In this document: one piece after another, positions 6,461-13,194 of the stretch
Layout: every line of letters begins with the position of its first letter
Position numbering within the stretch: the stretch's first letter is position 1
Source of the DNA: WHSM01 sp050701635
GTDB taxonomy: Bacteria > Actinomycetota > Actinomycetes > Mycobacteriales > Micromonosporaceae
Direction: 5' to 3'
Assembly: GCA_050701635.1 (NCBI GenBank)
Contig: JBOGDF010000032.1
Coordinates: forward strand, 1 to 24,669
Length of the DNA stretch: 24,669 nt
Notes under the pieces: generated by a model
What the model was told of the DNA's origin: nothing
The model's input: only the letters and a program-made list of their open reading frames with translations
Database searches by the model: none
Program-made: the position numbers and the translations under genes

Positions 6461-7750
6461 TCAGCGTACGGCGGGCGTCAGGAGCAGGCAGCCGGCGGCG
6501 ACCAGGCACGCGCCCGCGACCACGGTCATCAAGGCGGTGTAGCCGAGATTGAGGGCGAGTACGGCGGCACCCAGCGGCGCCGTCGCCTTGGCCAGCGTGG
6601 CGGGCGTGGCCAGGGCGCCGGCGATGGTGGCGTACCGGGTGGTGCCGTACCGGTCGGCGAGGATCGCGGGACGGGCCAGGGTGGCGACGCCGAAACCGAG
6701 CCCGAAGACGGTGACGCAGACGATCGCGCCGGCGCCGCTGCGGCCGAGCACCGGCAGCCCGGCGACGGCGAGCCCTTGCAGCGCGAACACCACCGCGGTC
6801 ACGGCGCGTACCGGCAGCCACCGGCGCAGCCCGGTGGTCACCACCCGGCCGGTGACCGACAGGACGCCGAGCAGCCCGGTCGCGGTCGCGGCGAACGCCG
6901 CCGAGTGCCCCAGCACCACCAGGTACGACACCAGGTGTACGGCGATCACCGCGAGCGCGCCGCCCTGCGTCACGAACCCGGCCGTGAGCAGCCAGAACCC
7001 GGGATCGCGCACCGGGTGCCCAGCTCCGGGCGCCGCCCCGGCGTCACGCTCCACCGCGTTGGCACTCCGGCTCGCCCTCGCGGTGCCGAGGCCCGGCGGC
7101 TCGGCGTCACGGCCCGCGGCGGAGCGGCGCGGCCGGCGGTTGTCGCGTAGCGCGAGCGCGTGCAGCGGGACGGTCGTGAGCGCGTGCACCGCCGCGAGTA
7201 CGGCGATCGCGGTACGCCAGCCGTACCGGTCGGTGAGCAGGCCGGTCAGCGGGATGAAGATGCTGCTGGCGAAGCCGGCGACGATCGTCACGGTGAGCAG
7301 GGCGCCGGCCCGGCGCGCCGGATCGAGCACCGCGATCAGGATCGCGAACGCCGGCTCGTACAGCACCATCGCGGAGGCGACCCCGATCGCGGCGAAGACG
7401 GCGTACAGCTGGCCGACCGTCTCCACCTGGGACCAGGCGACGAGCGCGGCGGTGCCGAGCACGGAGCCGGCGGTCATCAGGCCGTGGCCGCCGTGGCGGT
7501 CCAGCCAGCGCCCGACCGGGATCGCGGCGGCGGCGGTGACCACCACGGCGAGGGTCAGCGCCCCGGTCACCACCGCCGTGGAGGTACGCAGCTGCGTCGC
7601 CATCGGGGCGAGCACCACCGCGAACGCGTAGTAGAGCGTGCCGTACCCGACGGTCTGGGTCACCGCGAGTGCGGTGACCAGGCCGCGGCGGCGTACCGGC
7701 CGGTCGCCGTCCCGGGTGGGCGCGGCGACCGGCGCGGTGGCGGTCGTCAT
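6461..7750 (-). CDS. MFS transporter of the arsenic-type cluster
   Basis: A 429-residue major facilitator protein with about 12 hydrophobic segments split into two halves by a charged cytoplasmic loop (residues about 200-245). VGRWLDRHGGHGLM after the second helix is the MFS A-motif, and TDRYGWRTAIAVLAAVHAL near residue 170 is also typical. The opening LAVTQTVGYGTLYYAFAVVLAP resembles the monocarboxylate-porter-like branch of MFS. Its ATG overlaps the stop of the flavoprotein gene (ATGA), so the two are translationally coupled. Position beside an ArsR sensor and an ArsO-like enzyme suggests efflux of an arsenical or of the enzyme's product. That substrate is inference; the protein is not recognisably ArsB, Acr3, ArsP or ArsJ. 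Confidence 0.8.
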   Translation of the reverse strand: MTTATAPVAAPTRDGDRPVRRRGLVTALAVTQTVGYGTLYYAFAVVLAPMATQLRTSTAVVTGALTLAVVVTAAAAIPVGRWLDRHGGHGLMTAGSVLGTAALVAWSQVETVGQLYAVFAAIGVASAMVLYEPAFAILIAVLDPARRAGALLTVTIVAGFASSIFIPLTGLLTDRYGWRTAIAVLAAVHALTTVPLHALALRDNRRPRRSAAGRDAEPPGLGTARASRSANAVERDAGAAPGAGHPVRDPGFWLLTAGFVTQGGALAVIAVHLVSYLVVLGHSAAFAATATGLLGVLSVTGRVVTTGLRRWLPVRAVTAVVFALQGLAVAGLPVLGRSGAGAIVCVTVFGLGFGVATLARPAILADRYGTTRYATIAGALATPATLAKATAPLGAAVLALNLGYTALMTVVAGACLVAAGCLLLTPAVR

Positions 7751-9072
7751 CCGCAGCAGCCACCCGTGGTGGTCTCGGCGAGCGGCAGCACGGTCGACGC
7801 CGTACGCAGCCCGGTGGCGAGCCCCCGACCGGCTTCCCGGGGGGCCGCGGTGGAGCAGACGCCGGTCTCGGGCAGCTCCAGCCGTACGTCGCGCGCGGCG
7901 TCCCAGTCGCCGGCGAGCGCGGCGACGACGGAGCGGATCTGCTCGTACCCGGTGGCGAGCAGGAACGTCGGCGCCCGCCCGTACGACTTGACGCCGACGG
8001 CGTAGTACCCGGTGTCGGGGTGGCTGAGCTGCTCGACGCCGTGCGGCGGCACCGTGCCGCAGGAGTGCTGGTTGGGGTCGATCAGCGGCGCCAGCGCGCG
8101 GGTGGCGCCGAGGATCGGGTCCAGGTCGAGCCGAAGCTCGGCGGCGATTGCGTGGTCGGGCCGGAACCCGGTCGCGTTCACCACCACGTCCGCGGTCAGC
8201 CGTTCCCCCGACGCGGCGACCAGCACCACGCTGTCGCCGTCGCGCTCCACCGCTTCGACCGCGAAGTCGGCCACCAGCGTGACCCGGCCGGCGTCGACCA
8301 GCGCGTGCAGCCGGGTGCCGAGCCTGCCCCGGGCGGGGAGTTCGTCGGCGTCGCCGCCCCCGTACACCCGGCGTGGGTCTTTGCCTCGGATCGCCCAGGT
8401 CACGTCGCTGCCGAGCGCCGGGTCGGCCAGCTCCAGCAGCGTCGTCGCCGCCGAATGTCCCGCGCCCACCACCACGACGCGCCGCCCCGCGAACCGCTCC
8501 CGGTCCCGGTCGAGCACGTCGGGCAGCGGCGCCACGATCAGCTCGCCCGCCTCCCGCTCGCCGCGGCCCGGCAACCCGTACCCACCAAGCACATTGGGGG
8601 TACGCCAGGTGCCGGACGCGTCGATCACCGATCGGGCGACGAGCTCCTCGCCGGACTCGAGCCGGACCAGGAACGGCGCCTGTTCGCGGCCGGCGGAGCG
8701 CATCCGGTCGAAGCCGAGCCGGGTGATCCCGGCGACGCGGGCGCCGTACCGGATCCGGTTGGCGAGGGCGGGCAGCTTCGCCAGCGGCTGCAGGTACGCG
8801 TCGACCAGCTCCCCGCCGGTCGGCAGCGCGTCGGGGTCGGGGGAGACCCAGCCGTCGGCGTCGAGCAGCCGGCGCGCGGCGGCGTCGATGTCGTACCGCC
8901 AGGGCGAGAACAGCCGTACCTGCCGCCACTCCTCGATCGCGGCGGCGACGCCCGTACCGGCCTCCAGGACGAGGAAGTCGAGGCCGCGTTCGGCCAGGTG
9001 GGCGGCGGCGGCCAGCCCCACCGGGCCGGCCCCGATCACCACGGTGGGCAGCTCGTCGTTCCGGTTCGTCAC
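7747..9072 (-). CDS. arsO: ArsO-like FAD/NAD(P)H flavoprotein monooxygenase
   Basis: A 441-residue two-dinucleotide flavoprotein. VVIGAGPVGLAAA (11-23) is the FAD Rossmann motif and VVVVGAGHSAATT near residue 200 the NAD(P)H motif. VVNATGFRPDH is the ATG-type motif of flavin monooxygenases and pyridine-nucleotide-disulfide oxidoreductases. Flavoproteins of this type recur in actinobacterial ars clusters; arsO is the name used for the flavin-binding monooxygenase in Streptomyces ars operons, and I use it by analogy. The C-terminus ends GGCCG, a vicinal Cys pair that could ligate As(III), and another Cys occurs in TGVCSTAAP. The GTG start follows AAGGAG by 6 nt. The gene is first in a two-gene operon with the MFS transporter and is transcribed away from arsR across shared operator boxes. 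The reaction is not biochemically settled for the family. Confidence 0.75.
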   Translation of the reverse strand: MTNRNDELPTVVIGAGPVGLAAAAHLAERGLDFLVLEAGTGVAAAIEEWRQVRLFSPWRYDIDAAARRLLDADGWVSPDPDALPTGGELVDAYLQPLAKLPALANRIRYGARVAGITRLGFDRMRSAGREQAPFLVRLESGEELVARSVIDASGTWRTPNVLGGYGLPGRGEREAGELIVAPLPDVLDRDRERFAGRRVVVVGAGHSAATTLLELADPALGSDVTWAIRGKDPRRVYGGGDADELPARGRLGTRLHALVDAGRVTLVADFAVEAVERDGDSVVLVAASGERLTADVVVNATGFRPDHAIAAELRLDLDPILGATRALAPLIDPNQHSCGTVPPHGVEQLSHPDTGYYAVGVKSYGRAPTFLLATGYEQIRSVVAALAGDWDAARDVRLELPETGVCSTAAPREAGRGLATGLRTASTVLPLAETTTGGCCG

Positions 9073-9127
9073 GGTGCACTCCTTTGAATCATGGTGGGTA
9101 CGGGTCAGGCGCGGCAGCCGGGCGCTG

Positions 9128-9180
9128 ACTTGATGGATGTCTAATCAAGACCCAGCTTGCAGCCTGATTAGACATCTGTC
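9128..9180. promoter_or_regulatory. Paired ArsR-type operator boxes between arsO and arsR
   Basis: GATGTCTAATCA (9136-9147) and its exact reverse complement TGATTAGACATC (9165-9176) face each other across 17 bp. The left copy also lies in an inner inverted repeat CTTGAT-GGATGTCTA-ATCAAG (9129-9134 and 9144-9149), the ATCAA-type half-site arrangement seen in ArsR/SmtB operators. One 12-bp copy sits toward each divergent gene, so each promoter appears to have its own box with the same orientation relative to its gene. Binding of the ArsR encoded next door would repress both operons. No good ribosome binding site lies between the right box and the arsR ATG at 9192, suggesting a very short leader. 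Confidence 0.72.
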
Positions 9181-9191
9181 AACCTAGACGC

Positions 9192-9650
9192 ATGTCAAAG
9201 CAGTCACAGACTCTGGAACGCGGCGAGCGAGCCGCGTTGACGGTGATCGAGGACCTCAGCTGCTGCGCGCCCCTGACCGCGCAGGCGCTGGAAGAGGCGC
9301 AGGCGGCCGAGGTCGCCAAGGCGTTCAAGGCGCTCGGCGACCCGGTACGGGTCCGCCTGCTCTCGCTGATCACCTCGGCCGGGGGCGAGATCTGCGTCTG
9401 CGACCTGACACCGGGCTTCGAGGTCTCCGGCCCGACGATCTCGCACCACCTCAAGATCCTCCGCGAAGCGGGGCTGGTGGACTGCGAACGCCGCGGCACC
9501 TGGGTCTACTACTGGGCGCGGCCCGAGCGGCTCGCCGCCCTCTCCGCGCTGCTCGCCGCCCCGGGCCTGGTCGCACCGGCCGCCCCGGCCCTGGTCGCGC
9601 CGGCCACCCCTGGCGTGGTCGCGCCGGCGGACGCGGGCGCCCGCCGGTGA
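9192..9650 (+). CDS. arsR: ArsR-family As(III)-sensing repressor
   Basis: A 152-residue winged-helix repressor. KALGDPVRVRLLSLI (46-60) and SGPTISHHLKILREAGLV (79-96) are the ArsR HTH core. Cys24-Cys25 (DLSCCAPL) form an N-terminal vicinal pair like the Cys15/Cys16 site of the characterised Corynebacterium glutamicum ArsR, whose third ligand is a Cys in the DNA-binding domain. EICVCDL supplies Cys68 and Cys70, matching the CVC motif of classical plasmid ArsR. The protein thus seems to carry elements of both known As(III) site designs. The last 30 residues are three octapeptide repeats (APGLVAPA, APALVAPA, TPGVVAPA) unlike ordinary ArsR tails. The stop overlaps the next start (GTGA), coupling it to the aquaporin gene. 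It should repress both divergent operons and release on arsenite. Confidence 0.9.
   Translation: MSKQSQTLERGERAALTVIEDLSCCAPLTAQALEEAQAAEVAKAFKALGDPVRVRLLSLITSAGGEICVCDLTPGFEVSGPTISHHLKILREAGLVDCERRGTWVYYWARPERLAALSALLAAPGLVAPAAPALVAPATPGVVAPADAGARR
9558..9629 (+). repeat. Three 24-bp in-frame repeats at the arsR 3' end
   Basis: Units 9558-9581, 9582-9605 and 9606-9629 are each 24 bp and share a GGTCGCRCCGG core. They code for A/T-P-x-L/V-V-A-P-A octapeptides. Units 1 and 2 are nearly identical and the third is more diverged, consistent with tandem duplication. The product is a Pro/Ala-rich flexible tail of no known function. Confidence 0.8.
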
Positions 9651-10399
9651 CGGCGGCGTTGTGGCGGCGGCTGGTCGCGGAGTTCACCGGCACGGCGTTG
9701 CTGGTCACCGTGGTGGTCGGGTCCGGCATCGCGGCGGCGGCCCTCTCGCCGGACGACGTCGGTCTGCAGCTGCTGGAGAACTCGATCGCGACCGGGTTCG
9801 GGCTCGCGGTGCTGATCCTGATCTTCGGCCCGGTCTCCGGCGGCCACTTCAATCCGGCGGTCTCGGCGGTGGACTGGTGGTTGGGACGGTGTACCGGACT
9901 CGGGATCACCGGCCGGGATCTGGCGGCGTACGTACCGGCGCAGATCGTGGGCGGGATCGCCGGTGCCGTGCTCGCCAACCTGATGTACGACCTGGCCGCG
10001 GTCTCCTGGTCGACCACCGACCGGACCGGTGGGCACCTGCTGCTCGGTGAGGTGGTCGCCACCGCCGGGCTGGTCACCTTGATCTTCGCGCTGGTCAAGT
10101 CGGGGCGGGCCGGGCTCGCCGCTCCCGCCGTCGGCGGCTACATCGCGGCGGCGTACTGGTTCACCTCGTCCACGTCGTTCGCGAATCCCGCCGTGACGAT
10201 CGGTCGCGCCTTCACCGACACGTTCACCGGGATCGCCCCTGGCTCGGTGCCTGGATTCGTGGTGGCACAAGGGATCGGGGCGCTCGTCGGGCTCGCGCTG
10301 CTGGCGGTGCTGTATCCGCAGCGGCGTCCCGCCAGCGCCGAGGCGAGCCAGGCCGACGTGGACGACGTGCTGGTCGGTGGCGCCGGTGAGCGAGCGTGA
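9647..10399 (+). CDS. aqpS: MIP-family aquaglyceroporin (AqpS-like arsenite channel)
   Basis: A 250-residue major intrinsic protein with six hydrophobic helices and both half-helix motifs: NPA at 69-71 (GGHFNPAVS) and NPA at 180-182 (FANPAVTIGR, with the selectivity-filter Arg at 187). The N-terminal AEFTGTALLV is the canonical MIP start. The GTG start overlaps the arsR stop, so channel and sensor are co-translated. In Sinorhizobium meliloti an aquaglyceroporin (AqpS) in an arsR-aqpS-arsC-arsH operon lets arsenite leave down its gradient, and the same role is inferred here. No arsenate reductase gene is present in the window, so the arsenite source must be encoded elsewhere or the cargo is another arsenical. 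It converges on alanine dehydrogenase 24 bp away without an evident terminator. Confidence 0.86.
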   Translation: MTAALWRRLVAEFTGTALLVTVVVGSGIAAAALSPDDVGLQLLENSIATGFGLAVLILIFGPVSGGHFNPAVSAVDWWLGRCTGLGITGRDLAAYVPAQIVGGIAGAVLANLMYDLAAVSWSTTDRTGGHLLLGEVVATAGLVTLIFALVKSGRAGLAAPAVGGYIAAAYWFTSSTSFANPAVTIGRAFTDTFTGIAPGSVPGFVVAQGIGALVGLALLAVLYPQRRPASAEASQADVDDVLVGGAGERA

Positions 10400-10423
10400 G
10401 TCCCCCTCGCCGCCACCCGACGG

Positions 10424-11542
10424 TCAGGCAAGCGCCCCGGCCGGGTCCTGGTACGGCAGCTGGTGCGCCTCGGCGACCGGGCGGCTGGCGAGCGTGCCGG
10501 CGAGCGTGGTGAGGCCGGCGCGCAACTCCGGGTCGGACGCCGCGGCGCCGGCGACGCCGTGCGCGGCCACCTTCAGCAGGTACGGCAGGGTGGCGCTGGT
10601 CAGCGCCAGGGTGGAGGTACGCGCCACGGCGCCGGGGATGTTCGCCACGCAGTAGTGCACGACGTCCTCCTCGACGTACGTGGGCTGCGAGTGGGTGGTG
10701 GCGCGGCTGGTCTCGAAGCAGCCGCCCTGGTCGATCGCGATGTCGACCACCACGCTGCCGGGGCGCATGCTGGCGATCATCTCGCGGCTGACCAGCTTCG
10801 GCGCCTTGGCCCCGGTGACCAGCACCGCGCCGATCACCACATCGGACTCGGCCACGTACGCGGCGGTACGGGCCCGGTTCGGGACCACCAGGTCGAGTCG
10901 CCCGCCGAAGATGTCCGACAGGTACGCCAGCCGCGTCGGGTTGGTGTCGAGCACCCGTACGATCGCGCGCATCCCGAGCGCGATCTTCGCCGCCTCGGTG
11001 CCGGCGATGCCGCCGCCGATGATGGTGACCTTGGCGGCCGGCGTACCGGGGACGCCGCCGAGCAGCAGCCCGGCGCCGCCGGAGGTGCTCTCCAGGTGGT
11101 GGGCGGCGGCCTGCACCGCCATCCGTCCGGCGACCTCGCTCATCGGGGTCAGCAGCGGCAGCTTGCCGTTGCGCTCCACCGTCTCGTACGCGATCGAGTC
11201 GATCCGTTCCCGCATCAGGAACTCGGTGAGCGGCTTGTCCGCGGCCAGGTGCAGGTACGTGAACAGCTGCTGCCCGGGCCGGAACCGCCCGTACTCCTCG
11301 GCGATCGGCTCCTTCACCTTGACGATCAGGTCGGCCGCGGCGAACACCGCGTCGGCGCCCTCGACCAGCTCGGCGCCGGCCGCCACGTACTCCTGGTCGG
11401 AGAAGCCGCTGCCGAGCCCGGCTCCGGACTGCACCACTACCCGATGCCCGTGGTACGCCAGCTCCGCGGCGCCGTCCGGCTGCACCGACACCCGGCCTTC
11501 GCCGTCCTTGATCTCCTTCGGCACACCGACCGTCGTGGTCAT
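10424..11542 (-). CDS. ald: Alanine dehydrogenase
   Basis: A 372-residue NAD-dependent L-alanine dehydrogenase (L-alanine + NAD + H2O to pyruvate + NADH + ammonia), of normal family length. VGVPKEIKDGEGRVSV opens the substrate domain. VKVKEP carries the substrate-binding Lys75, FTYLHLAA the catalytic His98, and TIIGGGIAGTEAAKIALGMRA near residue 175 the NAD Rossmann fold. VDIAIDQGGCFETS carries the catalytic Asp. The first conserved block reads RVSVQPDG rather than the more usual RVAxTPxG, a mild variation. The ATG has GAAGGGTG about 8 nt upstream. It is divergent from an Lrp/AsnC regulator, the arrangement of ald with aldR in mycobacteria, where the regulator responds to alanine. It supports use of alanine as carbon and nitrogen source and NAD recycling under low oxygen. 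Confidence 0.95.
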   Translation of the reverse strand: MTTTVGVPKEIKDGEGRVSVQPDGAAELAYHGHRVVVQSGAGLGSGFSDQEYVAAGAELVEGADAVFAAADLIVKVKEPIAEEYGRFRPGQQLFTYLHLAADKPLTEFLMRERIDSIAYETVERNGKLPLLTPMSEVAGRMAVQAAAHHLESTSGGAGLLLGGVPGTPAAKVTIIGGGIAGTEAAKIALGMRAIVRVLDTNPTRLAYLSDIFGGRLDLVVPNRARTAAYVAESDVVIGAVLVTGAKAPKLVSREMIASMRPGSVVVDIAIDQGGCFETSRATTHSQPTYVEEDVVHYCVANIPGAVARTSTLALTSATLPYLLKVAAHGVAGAAASDPELRAGLTTLAGTLASRPVAEAHQLPYQDPAGALA

Positions 11543-11678
11543 TTGCCGTCACCCTTCTCGTGTCAAGTCCCTGGACGACGTAGTGTCGAATAGAATGCCG
11601 CCAGAGCGCTACTGGTCTGAACAAGATTCTCACCAGAGCGCGAGTTGCGAAGAAATACCGGCAGGACGCGAGCCCCGG
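11543..11678. promoter_or_regulatory. Divergent ald / Lrp-type regulator promoter region
   Basis: The 136-bp gap is more A/T-rich than its surroundings. TAGAAT (11591-11596) is a good actinobacterial -10 for the rightward regulator gene, giving a leader of about 75 nt. AGAAT (11592-11596) and ATTCT (11635-11639) flank the gap's middle as inverted half-sites and could belong to Lrp/AsnC binding, which usually uses several degenerate sites. The ald promoter could not be assigned confidently. Confidence 0.4.
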
Positions 11679-12194
11679 ATGAGCGAATCGAACAATCGTC
11701 AGCGCGTCGACGTGGCGGCGTTGAGGCGATCGGCCGCACCCGACCTGGACGAGACCGACCGCAACCTGCTGCGCCAGCTCGCCCAGGACGGTCGCAAGCC
11801 GAACAACGCGCTCGCCGCCGACGCCGGCATCGCGCCGTCGACCTGTCTCGCCCGGGTGCGGGCGCTGCGGGAGCGGGGCGTGATCCGCGGCGTACACGCC
11901 GATGTCGACCTGGCGGCGCTGGGCGCACCGCTGCAGGCGTTGATCGCGGTCCGGCTCACCGCCCACAACCGGGAGGCGATCGAGCGGTTCCGCGCGCGGC
12001 TGTCCTCCGCCCCCGGCGTGCTCGCGGTCTTCTACGTCTCGGGGGTACGCGACTTCCTGGTGCACGTCGCCTGTGCCGACACCGACGCGGTACGCGAATT
12101 CCTGCTCGACCACATCACCAGCCAGCCGGACGTGGCCGACGCGCAGACCAGCCTCGTCTTCGAACGCACCCTGGGCTCCAGCCTGCCCGGCTGA
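11679..12194 (+). CDS. aldR: Lrp/AsnC-family regulator (AldR-like)
   Basis: A 171-residue regulator. LDETDRNLLRQLAQDGRKPNNALAADAGIAPSTCLARVRALRERGVIRG (residues about 23-71) is the AsnC-type HTH, followed by the RAM effector-binding/oligomer domain, with IAVRLTAHNREAIERFRARL and FYVSGVRDFLVHVACADTDAVREFL. The 22-residue N-terminal extension (SESNNRQRVDVAALRRSA) is polar. It is transcribed away from alanine dehydrogenase, and the gene pair matches ald/aldR of mycobacteria, where AldR controls ald in response to alanine. That function is inferred from context. The ATG at 11679 lacks a strong ribosome binding site, so a later start cannot be excluded. Confidence 0.85.
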   Translation: MSESNNRQRVDVAALRRSAAPDLDETDRNLLRQLAQDGRKPNNALAADAGIAPSTCLARVRALRERGVIRGVHADVDLAALGAPLQALIAVRLTAHNREAIERFRARLSSAPGVLAVFYVSGVRDFLVHVACADTDAVREFLLDHITSQPDVADAQTSLVFERTLGSSLPG

Positions 12195-12205
12195 AGGTGC
12201 GCCGC

Positions 12206-12224
12206 CCGGCTGACCGGTCACCGG
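12206..12224. terminator. Weak hairpin between convergent genes
   Basis: CCGG-c-TGA-ccgg-TCA-CCGG forms a short stem with one bulge between the stop codons of the convergent Lrp regulator and the small basic protein. It has no T-tract, so it is at best a weak bidirectional terminator. Confidence 0.3.
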
Positions 12225-12237
12225 CGGGGCCGCGCGC

Positions 12238-12516
12238 TCAGCGGGCGGACCTGATCGCGTCGATCAGCTCCCACTTGCCCATCTTCGAGCGACCCGGGAT
12301 CTGGTGCTGCTTCGCCAGCTCGTACAGATCGGTGCGGGTACGGTTCTCCAGCGCGTGACCCGGCTTGCCGCCCCGGGCCCGTGACTTGGCCGCCTGACGG
12401 CTGAGGTCCTGGCGTACGGCCTTCGGCAGCTTGCTGATGGTCTTCTTCTCGCGCGCCGCACTCTGCGCCTGCTTGACGTTGGTACGCGCGGCCTTGACCT
12501 GCTTGCGGGTAGCCAC
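12238..12516 (-). CDS. Small basic SAP/Rho-N-like protein ('plasmid stabilization'-type)
   Basis: A 92-residue, strongly basic protein. Residues 1-45 are a Lys/Arg/Ala-rich helix (ATRKQVKAARTNVKQAQSAA). The C-terminal TRTDLYELAKQHQIPGRSKMGKWELIDAIR is the helix-extension-helix fold of Rho N-terminal / SAP-like nucleic-acid-binding domains. Actinobacterial homologues are often labelled plasmid stabilization protein without experimental support, so I read it as a nucleoid- or RNA-associated protein. I chose the GTG at 12514-12516 because a perfect AGGAGG (12524-12529, minus strand) stands 7 nt upstream; an upstream in-frame start at 12570 would translate through that site and adds sequence of poor quality. 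It is preceded by an 8-bp-stem hairpin. Confidence 0.78.
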   Translation of the reverse strand: MATRKQVKAARTNVKQAQSAAREKKTISKLPKAVRQDLSRQAAKSRARGGKPGHALENRTRTDLYELAKQHQIPGRSKMGKWELIDAIRSAR

Positions 12517-12530
12517 TCCGATCACCTCCT

Positions 12531-12554
12531 CGACCTGGCTTCGTACCCAGGTCG
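12531..12554. repeat. Inverted repeat with 8-bp stem before the small basic gene
   Basis: CGACCTGG (12531-12538) and CCAGGTCG (12547-12554) form a perfect 8-bp stem with an 8-nt loop. On the minus strand it lies between the lectin stop and the AGGAGG of the next gene, only 1 nt before that site. It may attenuate read-through from the lectin gene or fold next to the ribosome binding site. Confidence 0.5.
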
Positions 12555-12588
12555 GGGCGACTCCACGCACCGGCCAGCTGGTCGCGGA

Positions 12589-13083
12589 TCAGAACCAGTG
12601 CTCGGATCGGTAGTCGGAGTTGCAGGTGGAGACGTACACGTCGCCGGCGCTGTTGGCGCGCAGGCACTGCCGTACGTACTCGTTCTTGAGCATGATCGAG
12701 CCGTCGCTGAACCGGAGCACGTACCAGCTCTGGGACTCCGAGGTGTTGCAGTACTTGTTCAGGTAGACCACGCCGCCGATGTCCAGGCAGTAGCTGTTGC
12801 CGTAGTTCCGCAGCCGCACCGTGCCGTCGCTCCATACCGTGACGGTCCATTTCTGGTGTGAATCGGTGCTGCTGCAGGCGGACGTGAATGCGAAGTCCAT
12901 CGCCCCGTCGAGACACTGCCGGGTGTATGCGTTGCGGTACGTCTCGACGTGGGTGGCGACCGCCGGGCCTTTGCCGGCCCGTGGTGTCGCCGGGTAAGCC
13001 GTACCGGGTGCGATCGCCACGGTGCCTGCCAGCAGCGCGCCCGCCAGCAGCATGCCTGTCAGCAAGCCGGTGATCCGCTTCAT
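12589..13083 (-). CDS. Secreted single-domain ricin-type beta-trefoil lectin
   Basis: A 164-residue precursor with a signal peptide (MKRITGLLTGMLLAGALLAG, cleavage near residue 28-32). The mature protein is a single beta-trefoil with three pseudo-repeats, each with a Cys pair (57/70, 99/112, 140/154) and a terminal QxW-type motif: QKW (77-79), QSW (118-120) and EHW (161-163). The third repeat's Gln is replaced by Glu and it ends the protein. R-type lectin modules usually sit on large secreted glycoside hydrolases; here the module stands alone, so it probably binds galactose/xylose-type sugars or acts as an adhesin or inhibitor rather than an enzyme. Sugar specificity cannot be read. The ATG is followed by a typical Lys-Arg n-region. 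Confidence 0.83.
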   Translation of the reverse strand: MKRITGLLTGMLLAGALLAGTVAIAPGTAYPATPRAGKGPAVATHVETYRNAYTRQCLDGAMDFAFTSACSSTDSHQKWTVTVWSDGTVRLRNYGNSYCLDIGGVVYLNKYCNTSESQSWYVLRFSDGSIMLKNEYVRQCLRANSAGDVYVSTCNSDYRSEHWF

Positions 13084-13194
13084 GATGACGTCCCGCTCGG
13101 GTCCGCGCGGCGACGCGCCATCGCCAGTATGGCAACGATTTTCGAGCGTACAAGACCCAATGCAATTATTTTGCGAGTACGGAGACCGGCGCGG

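Noticed and set aside
6461..9079. A continuous 872-codon frame suggesting a flavoprotein-MFS fusion
   Set aside because: Only the MFS part is in that frame. The flavoprotein is read in another frame and ends with an ATGA overlap, so these are two coupled genes.
9136..9176. The arsO/arsR inverted repeat read as a transcription terminator hairpin
   Set aside because: It lies between two divergent 5' ends, not after a gene, and an operator fits better.
12238..12516. Reading the 'plasmid stabilization' label of homologues as evidence of a plasmid or integrated element
   Set aside because: No partition, replication or integrase gene and no attachment repeats are present. The surrounding genes look chromosomal.
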